Part shown: one piece after another, positions 1 to 6,301 of the stretch
How the letters are laid out: each line of letters opens with the position of its first letter
How positions within the stretch are numbered: the first letter of the stretch is position 1
Assembly: GCF_003315205.1 (NCBI RefSeq)
Contig: NZ_QNRR01000023.1
Span: 1 to 39,103, forward strand
DNA: 39,103 nucleotides
Direction: 5' to 3'
Origin: Roseimicrobium gellanilyticum
Lineage (GTDB): Bacteria; Verrucomicrobiota; Verrucomicrobiia; Verrucomicrobiales; Verrucomicrobiaceae
Notes under the pieces: model-generated
The model's input: the letters and a program-made list of their open reading frames with translations, nothing else
The model's database searches: none
Told to the model about the DNA's origin: nothing
Position numbers and translations under genes: made by a program

Positions 1-228
1 CACAACGCTCACGCACCCGGCGCAAACGCTGCGCGCTCAACTCAGAAAAAAACAGACAACCACTTCCGCGACTCCATTTATCTAACTAGACTTAACCATC
101 TCAAACGCAACATCCTTTACGCCATTCCTCGCCAACTTCCCTTCATGGCATTGGGCTGAAGCCGAAGTGGGAAGCGCCTCCTGATTCGGATAAATCCGAA
201 GCTACTTAATAAGGGCCGCCTCCCATCC
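1..228. other. Intergenic stretch, 3' side of azoreductase gene
   Basis: I see no convincing gene here. The only structure noticed is a short inverted repeat at 185-200 (TTCGGAT, two bases, ATCCGAA). It lies just beyond the stop of the minus-strand azoreductase gene and could fold at the end of its transcript. There is no T-run after it, so it is at best a weak terminator or processing signal. Confidence 0.4.
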
Positions 229-903
229 TCACGCTGCAACAGCACCCAGCGCTTCCACCTCGTCCGCTGAGCTCCCAAGAATAACATCCAGCCGCTCCTG
301 CGCCTCTGCCAGCGAACGCTCGAAGGCTTCCCCTTTGTGCTCTTCGAAATCCACGCGCACGGGTGTGATGTTCGAAAGGCCGACGAAGTGGAGCAGGGAG
401 GTGAGGTGTGGCTCCAGGAAGTTCAAATGCTCATACGGCTCACCGGGGCCATAGCCGCCCGTGCCGGTGGAGGTGATCAGCACCAGTGGCTTCGGTGGAA
501 TCAGTGGTTGGTACGGATTTTCAGCATCGCCGGTGAAGTTGAAAGTGCGGCCCACGCGGATGATCTGATCAAAGAACGCTTTGAGCTGCGCAGGCATGCC
601 GAAGTTGTACATGGGCACGCCCATCACGATCGCTTCCGCATCGAAGAGTTCATGAATCATCGCGTCGCTCTGCGCGAGCTCCAGATGCATCTCCGGTGTG
701 CGTGCAGAAGCCGGCGTGAAAGCAGCGGCGATGAAGGACTCCGTGATCGCCGTGGGAGGATGCGTGCCCACATCGCGATCGACCAGTGAGGCGTTCGGAT
801 GACGTGCGAGCCACCCTTCCGCGAAATGCTTCGTGAGGCGGCGGGTGACCGAGCGCGTCACGCGCCCGCTGGCATTGATGACTAGCAGTGGTTTCTTCTT
901 CAT
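229..903 (-). CDS. azoR: FMN-dependent NADH-azoreductase (flavodoxin-like quinone reductase)
   Basis: This 224-residue protein has the length and layout of the AzoR/AcpD family: cytoplasmic FMN enzymes that reduce quinones and azo compounds two electrons at a time with NAD(P)H. The N-terminal strand 'LLVINASGR' followed by Ser/Thr/Arg residues fits the FMN phosphate loop. Residues 97-108 (PMYNFGMPAQLK) are the family's flavin-contacting signature, and 'STGTGGYGPG' near 145-154 fits the second flavin loop. The start is ATG at 901-903, with GGAG a few bases upstream. A 15-bp palindrome lies about 55 bases upstream, and an HxlR-type regulator gene lies further upstream on the same strand. Such regulators are known to control azoreductases in other bacteria (YodB in Bacillus), so redox- or quinone-responsive control is a reasonable inference. 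Confidence 0.9.
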   Translation of the reverse strand: MKKKPLLVINASGRVTRSVTRRLTKHFAEGWLARHPNASLVDRDVGTHPPTAITESFIAAAFTPASARTPEMHLELAQSDAMIHELFDAEAIVMGVPMYNFGMPAQLKAFFDQIIRVGRTFNFTGDAENPYQPLIPPKPLVLITSTGTGGYGPGEPYEHLNFLEPHLTSLLHFVGLSNITPVRVDFEEHKGEAFERSLAEAQERLDVILGSSADEVEALGAVAA

Positions 904-950
904 ACGACTCCACGATGAGCCTGCTGAAGAGAGTTGCTTCGTCGCAAGAT

Positions 951-975
951 TGTGAGCGACTCACAGGAATGTGAG
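951..975. promoter_or_regulatory. Candidate operator upstream of azoreductase
   Basis: Bases 951-965 form a perfect 6+6 palindrome with a 3-base centre (TGTGAG CGA CTCACA). The half-site TGTGAG recurs at 970-975, 19 bases from the first. The site is centred about 55 bases upstream of the azoreductase ATG, where a repressor could block transcription. The adjacent HxlR-type gene is the obvious candidate binder, but this is inference from position and symmetry. Confidence 0.35.
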
Positions 976-1010
976 TGAGCAAGTGGCTGATGGGGGCTGC
1001 GAAAACCGAA

Positions 1011-1125
1011 TCCGCGACCAGCGGTCGCAGCCACAGAAGCGCAGAGCACAGGGGAGCTGACTACTTGAAGGGACAAATAAACGCATAGCTGGCGGGCCAA
1101 TGTGGCTACGACCGCTGGTCGCGGA
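1011..1125. repeat. REP-type inverted pair (REPIN-like element)
   Basis: Bases 1011-1035 and 1101-1125 are inverted copies of a 25-base unit with one mismatch, separated by 65 bases. Each arm is itself a hairpin: GCGACC-AGC-GGTCGC at 1014-1028, and the same fold with one stem position changed at 1108-1122. Two small hairpins in opposite orientation inside an intergenic gap is the REPIN/BIME layout of bacterial REP elements. It sits between the azoreductase and HxlR genes and could affect mRNA stability or termination between them. No RAYT transposase gene is in the window. Confidence 0.6.
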
Positions 1126-1172
1126 GATGTCCGCCGCCACCCTGTCCCAGAACCAAGCCCACACGTACCTGC

Positions 1173-1553
1173 TCAAACCGGCTCGGCGGCTTCGCCCTCG
1201 GTCACCGCCTGTTTCTTTTGATGCTCGATGCCCCACTTCTCTAATGCATCCATCACATTCGAGAGCGCGCGGCCGTGCTTGCTTAGCGAGTACTCCACGC
1301 GCTGAGGCACCTCGGCAAAGACCTTGCGGTTCACAATGCCGTCCGCTTCGAGCTGGCGAAGCTGCACCGTGAGTGCCTGCGCCGTGACTTCTGGCAGGGC
1401 ACTCTGGATATCAGAAAAACGTTTCCGCCCTGACTTCAGCTCAAAAAGAATGGAAGGCTTCCAGCGACCGCGGATGACGTCCAGGGCCGCGCGCACGGGG
1501 CAGTCATCGGCCAACCGGTCATGCTTCTGCTCGTAGTCGGAAAGCGGCTTCAT
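1173..1553 (-). CDS. HxlR-family (DUF24) winged-helix transcriptional regulator
   Basis: The protein is 126 residues from the ATG at 1551-1553. A longer reading frame starts 11 codons earlier, but the ATG gives the usual family start. It shows the HxlR signature: a conserved Cys18 in 'DDCPVRAAL', then 'IRGRWKPSILFEL', the recognition-helix region 'VTAQALTVQLRQLEADGIV', and a wing ending 'VEYSLSKHGRAL'. Family members are dimeric repressors or activators that often sense quinones or electrophiles through the N-terminal Cys. The azoreductase gene downstream on the same strand is a plausible target. The small membrane protein gene lies 64 bases upstream on the same strand. Confidence 0.9.
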   Translation of the reverse strand: MKPLSDYEQKHDRLADDCPVRAALDVIRGRWKPSILFELKSGRKRFSDIQSALPEVTAQALTVQLRQLEADGIVNRKVFAEVPQRVEYSLSKHGRALSNVMDALEKWGIEHQKKQAVTEGEAAEPV

Positions 1554-1617
1554 GAGGCAAAGTAATCGTATCCTCCCCGGTGACAAGTCGCCGGGATATT
1601 CCGGCTCCTCCCATCCC

Positions 1618-1953
1618 TTACGCCAGCCACTGCCATACCGTCACTCCCAGGCCGAAGAGTCCTACCAAAACCTCCAGCCGCAATACGGAGGCTGTGGCAT
1701 TGAGAAGCGTGTACGTCTGCCGTCCTTTGACCCAGCGCCATGCGCCGTAGAGAGCTACTGCCGGAAGACACACAGCAACGGGACCGAACACGATGGTTCC
1801 CCACGCTCGAGAACCGTCGGGCTGTAGCCGGTTGGCGATGGGCAGAACCACGCTGAGATAGCTCGCGGAGAGGACCAGGAGTGCCAGCAACTCGATCGAG
1901 AACAGCGGGATAAATCCGCCTTGCCTGGTATTGCGACGTGGAACGGATTTCAT
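1618..1953 (-). CDS. Small membrane protein of unknown function
   Basis: No family is recognised. From the ATG at 1951-1953 the product has 111 residues. A TTG six codons upstream (1969-1971) is an alternative start, and neither has a clear ribosome site. The N-terminus is basic (KSVPRRNTRQ). Three hydrophobic segments follow: 'FSIELLALLVLSASYLSVVLP', 'IVFGPVAVCLPAVALYGAW' and 'LRLEVLVGLFGLGVTVWQW', so it is probably a three-helix inner-membrane protein. Its stop lies 64 bases upstream of the HxlR gene on the same strand, which suggests co-transcription. Confidence 0.6.
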   Translation of the reverse strand: MKSVPRRNTRQGGFIPLFSIELLALLVLSASYLSVVLPIANRLQPDGSRAWGTIVFGPVAVCLPAVALYGAWRWVKGRQTYTLLNATASVLRLEVLVGLFGLGVTVWQWLA

Positions 1954-2089
1954 GGCAGGCAAGGTTCTCAAGGTAAGCCTATCACGAGAGAATCTGAGCC
2001 GTCGACCGTCTTCCGACTCTCACGAATTTGATCGCCTTCCGTGCAGATTTCATTGAATATCTCCACTCCCCCCAACCGTCTTTCCCCAC

Positions 2090-2902
2090 ATGACGATCCG
2101 CCACACCCTCGTGCGACTCGCTTGTATCTCGTCACTCACACTCGCTGTGGGGGACGTTTTCTCCGCCGACCAAAAAACTGAACCGCAGACCTTTGCTGAG
2201 CTCCACACGGAGAAAGGCCGCACCTTCGTGAATGCCAAGGTCATTGCCGTGGAGCCGGATGGACTGCGGCTCCAGCATGACACCGGCGTGAGCAAGGTGG
2301 CCTTCTGGGAACTGCCAGAAGCCGTGCGGAAAAACTATCCGCATGATCCGGAGAAGGCCGCTGAGTATGCCAGGGCGGCCGAGGCTGCAAACCGCGATGC
2401 CATTCTGGCGGCGGAGCAGGAGCGCTTGCGGACGGAACAAGCCGAGATGAAGCGCAAAGCGGGAGTCGCGCCGGAGGTCGAACTGGATACCGATGGCCCT
2501 CTCACCATCGAGCAGGTGAAGGCTCGCTGGCTCGTCTCGAACGCCGCACGTTCGCTGAACTATGGAGACCGCAACTACTCCTCGCGGGAGGCGGACATTG
2601 CCAGCTATCGACGGGATGTGCAGGCGGGCATGTACGATCGCGAAGCCGAAAAAACCGCGCTACGCCACAACTTCGAGTGGTATCTGAAAGAAGGACGCAC
2701 GGAGCAGGCGGCACTGGTGCAGAAGCGTCTCGCCTCCATGGAGGATGAAGATCTGCGCCGCGAACAGATCGCCAGCATGGAAAGACTCGCCAAGTCTGTG
2801 GACCGTGCCGCACAGGGGGCGAACAGCGCCCTCATGTCCGAGCTCTCGAGCATCCGCCTCGAACTGGAACGCCTGCGTCTCGATAGGGATTCCCACCCGT
2901 AG
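2090..2902 (+). CDS. Secreted coiled-coil protein of unknown function
   Basis: The 270-residue product begins with a signal peptide (basic start, hydrophobic run, cleavage near 'GDVFSA'). Residues about 33-88 form a small domain, 'FAELHTEKGRTFVNAKVIAVEPDGLRLQHDTG...FWELPEAVRKNYPHDPEKAAEYA' in outline. I associate this 'function of a key in an expression/effect of G, seen as a lever protein' type of segment with many exported Verrucomicrobia proteins of unknown role. It is followed by charged helix: 90-125 rich in Ala/Glu/Arg, and 200-268 with heptad-like spacing ending 'SSIRLELERLRLDRD'. The protein probably sits in the periplasm. The next gene begins 32 bases after its stop, on the same strand. 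Confidence 0.7.
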   Translation: MTIRHTLVRLACISSLTLAVGDVFSADQKTEPQTFAELHTEKGRTFVNAKVIAVEPDGLRLQHDTGVSKVAFWELPEAVRKNYPHDPEKAAEYARAAEAANRDAILAAEQERLRTEQAEMKRKAGVAPEVELDTDGPLTIEQVKARWLVSNAARSLNYGDRNYSSREADIASYRRDVQAGMYDREAEKTALRHNFEWYLKEGRTEQAALVQKRLASMEDEDLRREQIASMERLAKSVDRAAQGANSALMSELSSIRLELERLRLDRDSHP

Positions 2903-2934
2903 GGAATCGGTGATACGTTCACCGACACACCCTC

Positions 2935-3579
2935 ATGGCTGCCGCTCCCGATTCCGCCACCCATCTTGCCATCGATCCTTCCGCGCCCGGTGCGGAGATG
3001 GATCCGTATGATGTGCTCATCCACGCCGTGGCCCCGCGACCCATCGCGTTTGTTTCCACCCTCTCCAGCGACGGCAGGCCGAACCTCGCGCCCTTCTCCT
3101 TCTTCATGGCGGGTGGCGCCAATCCCCCGAGCATCTGCTTCTCTCCGAACACCAAGGACGACGGCACGCCGAAGGACACATTGCGCAACATTCAGGAGAC
3201 AGGCGAGTTCGTGGTGCACATCGTGAATCACTCCATGGGACCCGGCATGTCGGCGACCTCGAAGCCGTTGCCGCATGGCGAGAGTGAGTGGCCTCTGAGT
3301 GGTTTTACCCAGATGCCTTCGCTGAAGGTGAAGCCGCCTCGCGTGGCGGAGGCGCCCTTCGCCCTGGAATGCCGCCTGCATCAAATCGTGCCGCATGGCA
3401 GTGGCGGTGATGCCGCGAACTACATCATCGGCGAGGTGGTGATGTTTCACGTAGCCTCCGAACTGGTGAGTGACGGAAGCATTGATACCACCAAGGTCGA
3501 CTACCTCGCACGCCTCGGTGGCGCGTGGTACCTGCGTGCCACACCGGACTCGCTTTTCACGATGAAGCGGCCTGTCTGA
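2935..3579 (+). CDS. Flavin reductase-like FMN-binding split-barrel protein
   Basis: The 214-residue product matches the flavin reductase-like family (FMN-binding split barrel). It opens with 'MDPYDVLIHAVAPRPIAFVST', where the 'PRPIA.VST' strand is the family hallmark. 'NLAPFSFFMAGGANPPSICFSP' then fits the flavin-contacting loop, and 'DTLRNIQETGEFVVHIV' is also typical. Members bind FMN and act as flavin reductases or related oxidoreductases; the substrate cannot be told. The start is ATG at 2935, with no Shine-Dalgarno sequence. No signal peptide is seen, so it is probably cytoplasmic. Confidence 0.88.
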   Translation: MAAAPDSATHLAIDPSAPGAEMDPYDVLIHAVAPRPIAFVSTLSSDGRPNLAPFSFFMAGGANPPSICFSPNTKDDGTPKDTLRNIQETGEFVVHIVNHSMGPGMSATSKPLPHGESEWPLSGFTQMPSLKVKPPRVAEAPFALECRLHQIVPHGSGGDAANYIIGEVVMFHVASELVSDGSIDTTKVDYLARLGGAWYLRATPDSLFTMKRPV

Positions 3580-3642
3580 ACGAAGAGCCCTCCCTCACCT
3601 GCAGAGTTGACCACACTTGCGACTGCTCTTTTGGTGTCCTCC

Positions 3643-4074
3643 ATGATCGACCCACCCCAACGCAGCCCGCGCGTGAAAGTCGGCGGACTCTTCCACTTCG
3701 GTCGCATGCTCGACAAGATCCGCGCCCACAAGTGCGGTGCCTTACCGGAAGAGTACCTGCCCAACCTGGGTCTCAGCCTGGGGCTGGATGGCAGGCTGTG
3801 CTCCTTCCTTGGCATCGCTTTCACGGACGTGTGCTCACGCGTCGAGCAGGGTGGGACGGACGAGGAGATTCTGGCGTGGTGCTGCGAGCGTTCCGGCTTC
3901 CAGCTCACGGAGGAGCGGGCACACATCTGGAATGAGTATGCGCGCAAGGTGGGCTGGAATGATCTTCCCGGCCGCTTTCTGCGGAGGGTGAAGGCGGAAG
4001 ATGGACTCGCGGATCGTGACGATCTCGTCACCGCCTTTGAGATCATCGACTTCCGCGAGGGGCGTGTGAAGTGA
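3643..4074 (+). CDS. DUF5069 domain-containing protein
   Basis: The product is 143 residues from the ATG at 3643; a TTG at 3607 would add 12 residues. The opening 'QRSPRVKVGGLFHFGRMLDKIRAH' is the pattern of DUF5069 proteins, whose '.SPR..lgG...l.RmlDK.RA' start is distinctive. 'LGLDGRLCSFLGI' follows, as in that family. A central 'TDEEILAWCCERSG' and a C-terminal 'DDLVTAFEIIDFREGR' complete the fold. No function is known for the family. It is probably cytoplasmic, and follows the flavin reductase gene by 63 bases. Confidence 0.8.
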   Translation: MIDPPQRSPRVKVGGLFHFGRMLDKIRAHKCGALPEEYLPNLGLSLGLDGRLCSFLGIAFTDVCSRVEQGGTDEEILAWCCERSGFQLTEERAHIWNEYARKVGWNDLPGRFLRRVKAEDGLADRDDLVTAFEIIDFREGRVK

Positions 4075-4080
4075 GAGAGG

Positions 4081-4145
4081 CCTGCACAGCAGCCTTCAGC
4101 TGCTATGCCACCCCGGATCCCCGTTCTGATTTTTCCCTGTGCAGG
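4081..4145. promoter_or_regulatory. Inverted repeat in leader of the Bax-inhibitor-1 gene
   Basis: CCTGCACAG at 4081-4089 and CTGTGCAGG at 4137-4145 are perfect inverse complements. A nested hairpin, AGCAGC-CTTCA-GCTGCT at 4088-4104, shares two bases with the outer arm, so the two folds compete. The region lies 40-100 bases upstream of the next gene's ATG. It could be a leader structure or the end of the upstream transcript; no T-run follows the nested hairpin directly. Confidence 0.3.
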
Positions 4146-4185
4146 TGCCTATTTCGCCGTATCATTCCCGATATCTTCACGTCTT

Positions 4186-4920
4186 ATGAGAACTTCGAAT
4201 CCCACCCTCTCAGATTCCACTTTCTCGAAGGTGGCCGCGGGCGTCACCAATCCCATGACCCTTCAGGGCACGGTGAACAAGACGGCCTTGCTGCTCATGA
4301 TTCTGCTCGTGCCCGCAGCCTACACCTGGAATGCGACCATGGCGAATCCTGCAGCGTCAGGCATGTACATCGCCGTGGGAGCCATTGTGGGCCTCATCCT
4401 TGCCGTGATCACCAGCTTCAAGATGGAGTGGTCACCCATCACCGCACCTCTCTATGCGGCAGCGGAAGGTGTCTTTCTGGGAGCCATCTCAGCAAGGTAC
4501 AACATGGTGTATGAGGGCATCGTGCTGCAGGCAGTGATGCTGACCTGCGGCACGCTCTTGGGCCTGCTCGCGGCGTATTCCATGCGGCTCATCAAGGCCA
4601 CGGAGAACTTCAAACTTGGCATCGTGGCCGCGACGGGGGGCATCATGCTGGTGTACCTGGCGACCATGGTTCTCCGGATGTTCAACATTGATATCCCCTA
4701 CATCCATGGCTCCGGCACCGTCGGTATCGGATTCAGCGTGGTGGTGGTCATCATCGCCGCATTGAATCTCGTGATGGACTTCGACTTCATTGAAAACGGC
4801 TGTGCCCAGGGCGCGCCGAAGTACATGGAGTGGTATGCCTCCTTTGGCCTGCTGGTCACACTGGTGTGGCTGTATCTGGAGATGTTGCGTCTGCTCGCAA
4901 AGCTGGCGGATCGGAAGTAG
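4186..4920 (+). CDS. Bax inhibitor-1 / YccA family membrane protein
   Basis: The product is 244 residues from the ATG at 4186; the frame is open further upstream, but that part has no family similarity. Seven hydrophobic helices are visible, from 'NKTALLLMILLVPAAYTW' to 'FGLLVTLVWLYLEMLRLLA'. The C-terminal 'ALNLVMDFDFIENG', then 'APKYMEWYASFGLLVTLVWLY', is the signature of the bacterial YccA-like branch of BI-1 proteins, with the conserved Asp residues. Family members are inner-membrane proteins. A relative (BsYetJ) is a pH-dependent calcium leak channel, and E. coli YccA modulates FtsH. Which role applies here is unknown. Confidence 0.9.
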   Translation: MRTSNPTLSDSTFSKVAAGVTNPMTLQGTVNKTALLLMILLVPAAYTWNATMANPAASGMYIAVGAIVGLILAVITSFKMEWSPITAPLYAAAEGVFLGAISARYNMVYEGIVLQAVMLTCGTLLGLLAAYSMRLIKATENFKLGIVAATGGIMLVYLATMVLRMFNIDIPYIHGSGTVGIGFSVVVVIIAALNLVMDFDFIENGCAQGAPKYMEWYASFGLLVTLVWLYLEMLRLLAKLADRK

Positions 4921-4948
4921 TGGCTGAACGCGCTTCCACCCTTTTTTT

Positions 4949-5305
4949 GTGAAGGCTTACAGCGTCACACCTGTCTTCCAGGTTTCAAATCTGGATGCCG
5001 CTTTGAAGCACTACACCGAAGTCCTCGGGTTCACCGAGGACTTTCGTTTTGGCGAATATGCAGGCGTGCGCATGGGAGACGCGTGTCTGCACCTGTGTGC
5101 CCACCGTATTCACAATCGGCCCGTGGGAGGCGGCACCACCTGCATCTTCTGTGATGAAGTGGATGACTACTGCGCAAGGATCAAAGCGCTCGGTGCGCAC
5201 GTGAAGACTGAGCCACAGGACTATCCCTATGGCATGCGTGACTTCATGGTGGTGGATCCGGATGGGAATCATCTCAGCTTTGGGTGTGCGATTGGGGGAG
5301 GCTGA
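4949..5305 (+). CDS. VOC (glyoxalase/bleomycin-resistance fold) family protein
   Basis: The 118-residue product starts at GTG 4949, 28 bases after the previous stop, so it is probably co-transcribed. It shows one VOC module pair: 'SVTPVFQVSNLDAALKHYTEVLGF' (first beta-alpha-beta) and 'YPYGMRDFMVVDPDGNHLSFG' (last strand). The usual metal-binding His of the first strand is replaced within 'TPVFQV', and the usual Glu after 'DPDGN' is His. It therefore resembles the bleomycin-resistance type that binds small molecules without a catalytic metal. The ligand is unknown. Confidence 0.82.
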   Translation: MKAYSVTPVFQVSNLDAALKHYTEVLGFTEDFRFGEYAGVRMGDACLHLCAHRIHNRPVGGGTTCIFCDEVDDYCARIKALGAHVKTEPQDYPYGMRDFMVVDPDGNHLSFGCAIGGG

Positions 5306-5377
5306 GAAAACTCAGATCTGGCGTTTTTCATATTTCCCCGCTGGAATCCTCGCGAAGCCTCCGTTTATCTCGCCCGC

Positions 5378-6109
5378 ATGAAACGCACCCGCATTCTCTC
5401 GTTCTCCGCAGCCCTCGCGCTGGCACTCGTGTCCGTGGCCTCCGCGGACGAAGGCAAGGCCATCTTCAATGGCAAGGACCTCACCGGCTGGGAGGGCAAT
5501 CCCGAGCTCTGGAGCGTGCAGGACGGCGCCATCACCGGCACCACGAAGGGAGCCACGCCCGAGGACAAGAAGAGCACCCTGAAGCACAACACCTTCCTTG
5601 TGTGGAAGGCGGGCACCGTGGGTGACTTCGAGCTGACCTTCAAGTACCGCATCGTCGCGGGCAACAGCGGTGTGCAGTACCGCAGCAAGGAGCTGGCAAA
5701 GGGCGAGCACGGCCCGGTGGTCAGCGGCTACCAGGCCGACTTCGAAGCTGGCAAGACCTACAGCGGCATCCTCTACGAAGAGAAGGGTCGCGGCATCCTG
5801 GCCAAGCGCGGTGAGAAGACCACCATCAAACCCGGCCCGGATGGCAAGAAGCCGGTCGTGGAGGTGGCTGGCTCCGTGGGCAACAGCGATGAAATCCAGG
5901 CCTCCATCAAGGCGGAAGACTGGAACGAGTACAAGATCGTCGCCAAGGGCAACCACCTCCAGCACTTCATCAATGGCAAGCAGACTGTGGACGTGACCGA
6001 TGAAGACAGCGCGAATGCCCCCAAGACGGGCATCCTCGCCCTGCAGATCCACGCCGGCCCCCCCATGGTGGTGCAGTTCAAGGATCTCCTGCTCAAGGAG
6101 CTGAAGTAA
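5378..6109 (+). CDS. Secreted DUF1080 protein (3-keto-disaccharide hydrolase-like)
   Basis: The 243-residue product has a clear signal peptide (MKRTRILSFSAALALALVSVASA). The DUF1080/PF06439 pattern follows: 'IFNGKDLTGWEGN', 'WSVQDGAITGT', 'FELTFKYRI.AGNSGVQYRS', 'YQADFEAGKTYSGILYEEKGRGI', and 'DWNEYKIVAKGNHLQHFINGKQTVDVTDED', ending with the beta-strand 'GILALQIHAGPPMVVQFKDLLLKEL'. It is a concanavalin-like sandwich. Characterised relatives cleave 3-keto-glycosides in the periplasm. It precedes the large ThuA/dehydrogenase gene, fitting a shared oxidative glycoside pathway, though a terminator separates the two. Confidence 0.9.
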   Translation: MKRTRILSFSAALALALVSVASADEGKAIFNGKDLTGWEGNPELWSVQDGAITGTTKGATPEDKKSTLKHNTFLVWKAGTVGDFELTFKYRIVAGNSGVQYRSKELAKGEHGPVVSGYQADFEAGKTYSGILYEEKGRGILAKRGEKTTIKPGPDGKKPVVEVAGSVGNSDEIQASIKAEDWNEYKIVAKGNHLQHFINGKQTVDVTDEDSANAPKTGILALQIHAGPPMVVQFKDLLLKELK

Positions 6110-6133
6110 ACTGCCTCTCCTTGACCCATCTCC

Positions 6134-6167
6134 AGCCACAGTCGACTCGCGCGGCTGTGGCTTTTTT
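6134..6167 (+). terminator. Rho-independent terminator after DUF1080 gene
   Basis: AGCCACAG at 6134-6141 pairs perfectly with CTGTGGCT at 6155-6162, giving an 8-bp stem and 13-base loop, followed at once by a run of T ending at 6167. This is the clearest intrinsic terminator in the window. It lies 25 bases after the DUF1080 stop and about 135 bases before the next start. Confidence 0.85.
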
Positions 6168-6301
6168 CTTTCCTTTTCCCGCCGACTCCGCAAGGCTGCT
6201 CGTCCTCACTGCGCTCCACCGAAAGGGTTTCGCAGTCAGGCCCGTTTCTCTCCACCCTCACGGCCCAACCGCGGGTCAATCTTTGTTTGAACCAAGACAG
6301 C

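Noticed and set aside
4186-4225. A tRNA T-arm-like string (CTTCGAATCCCACC)
   Set aside because: It lies at the start of the BI-1 coding region, and no acceptor, D or anticodon stem can be built around it.
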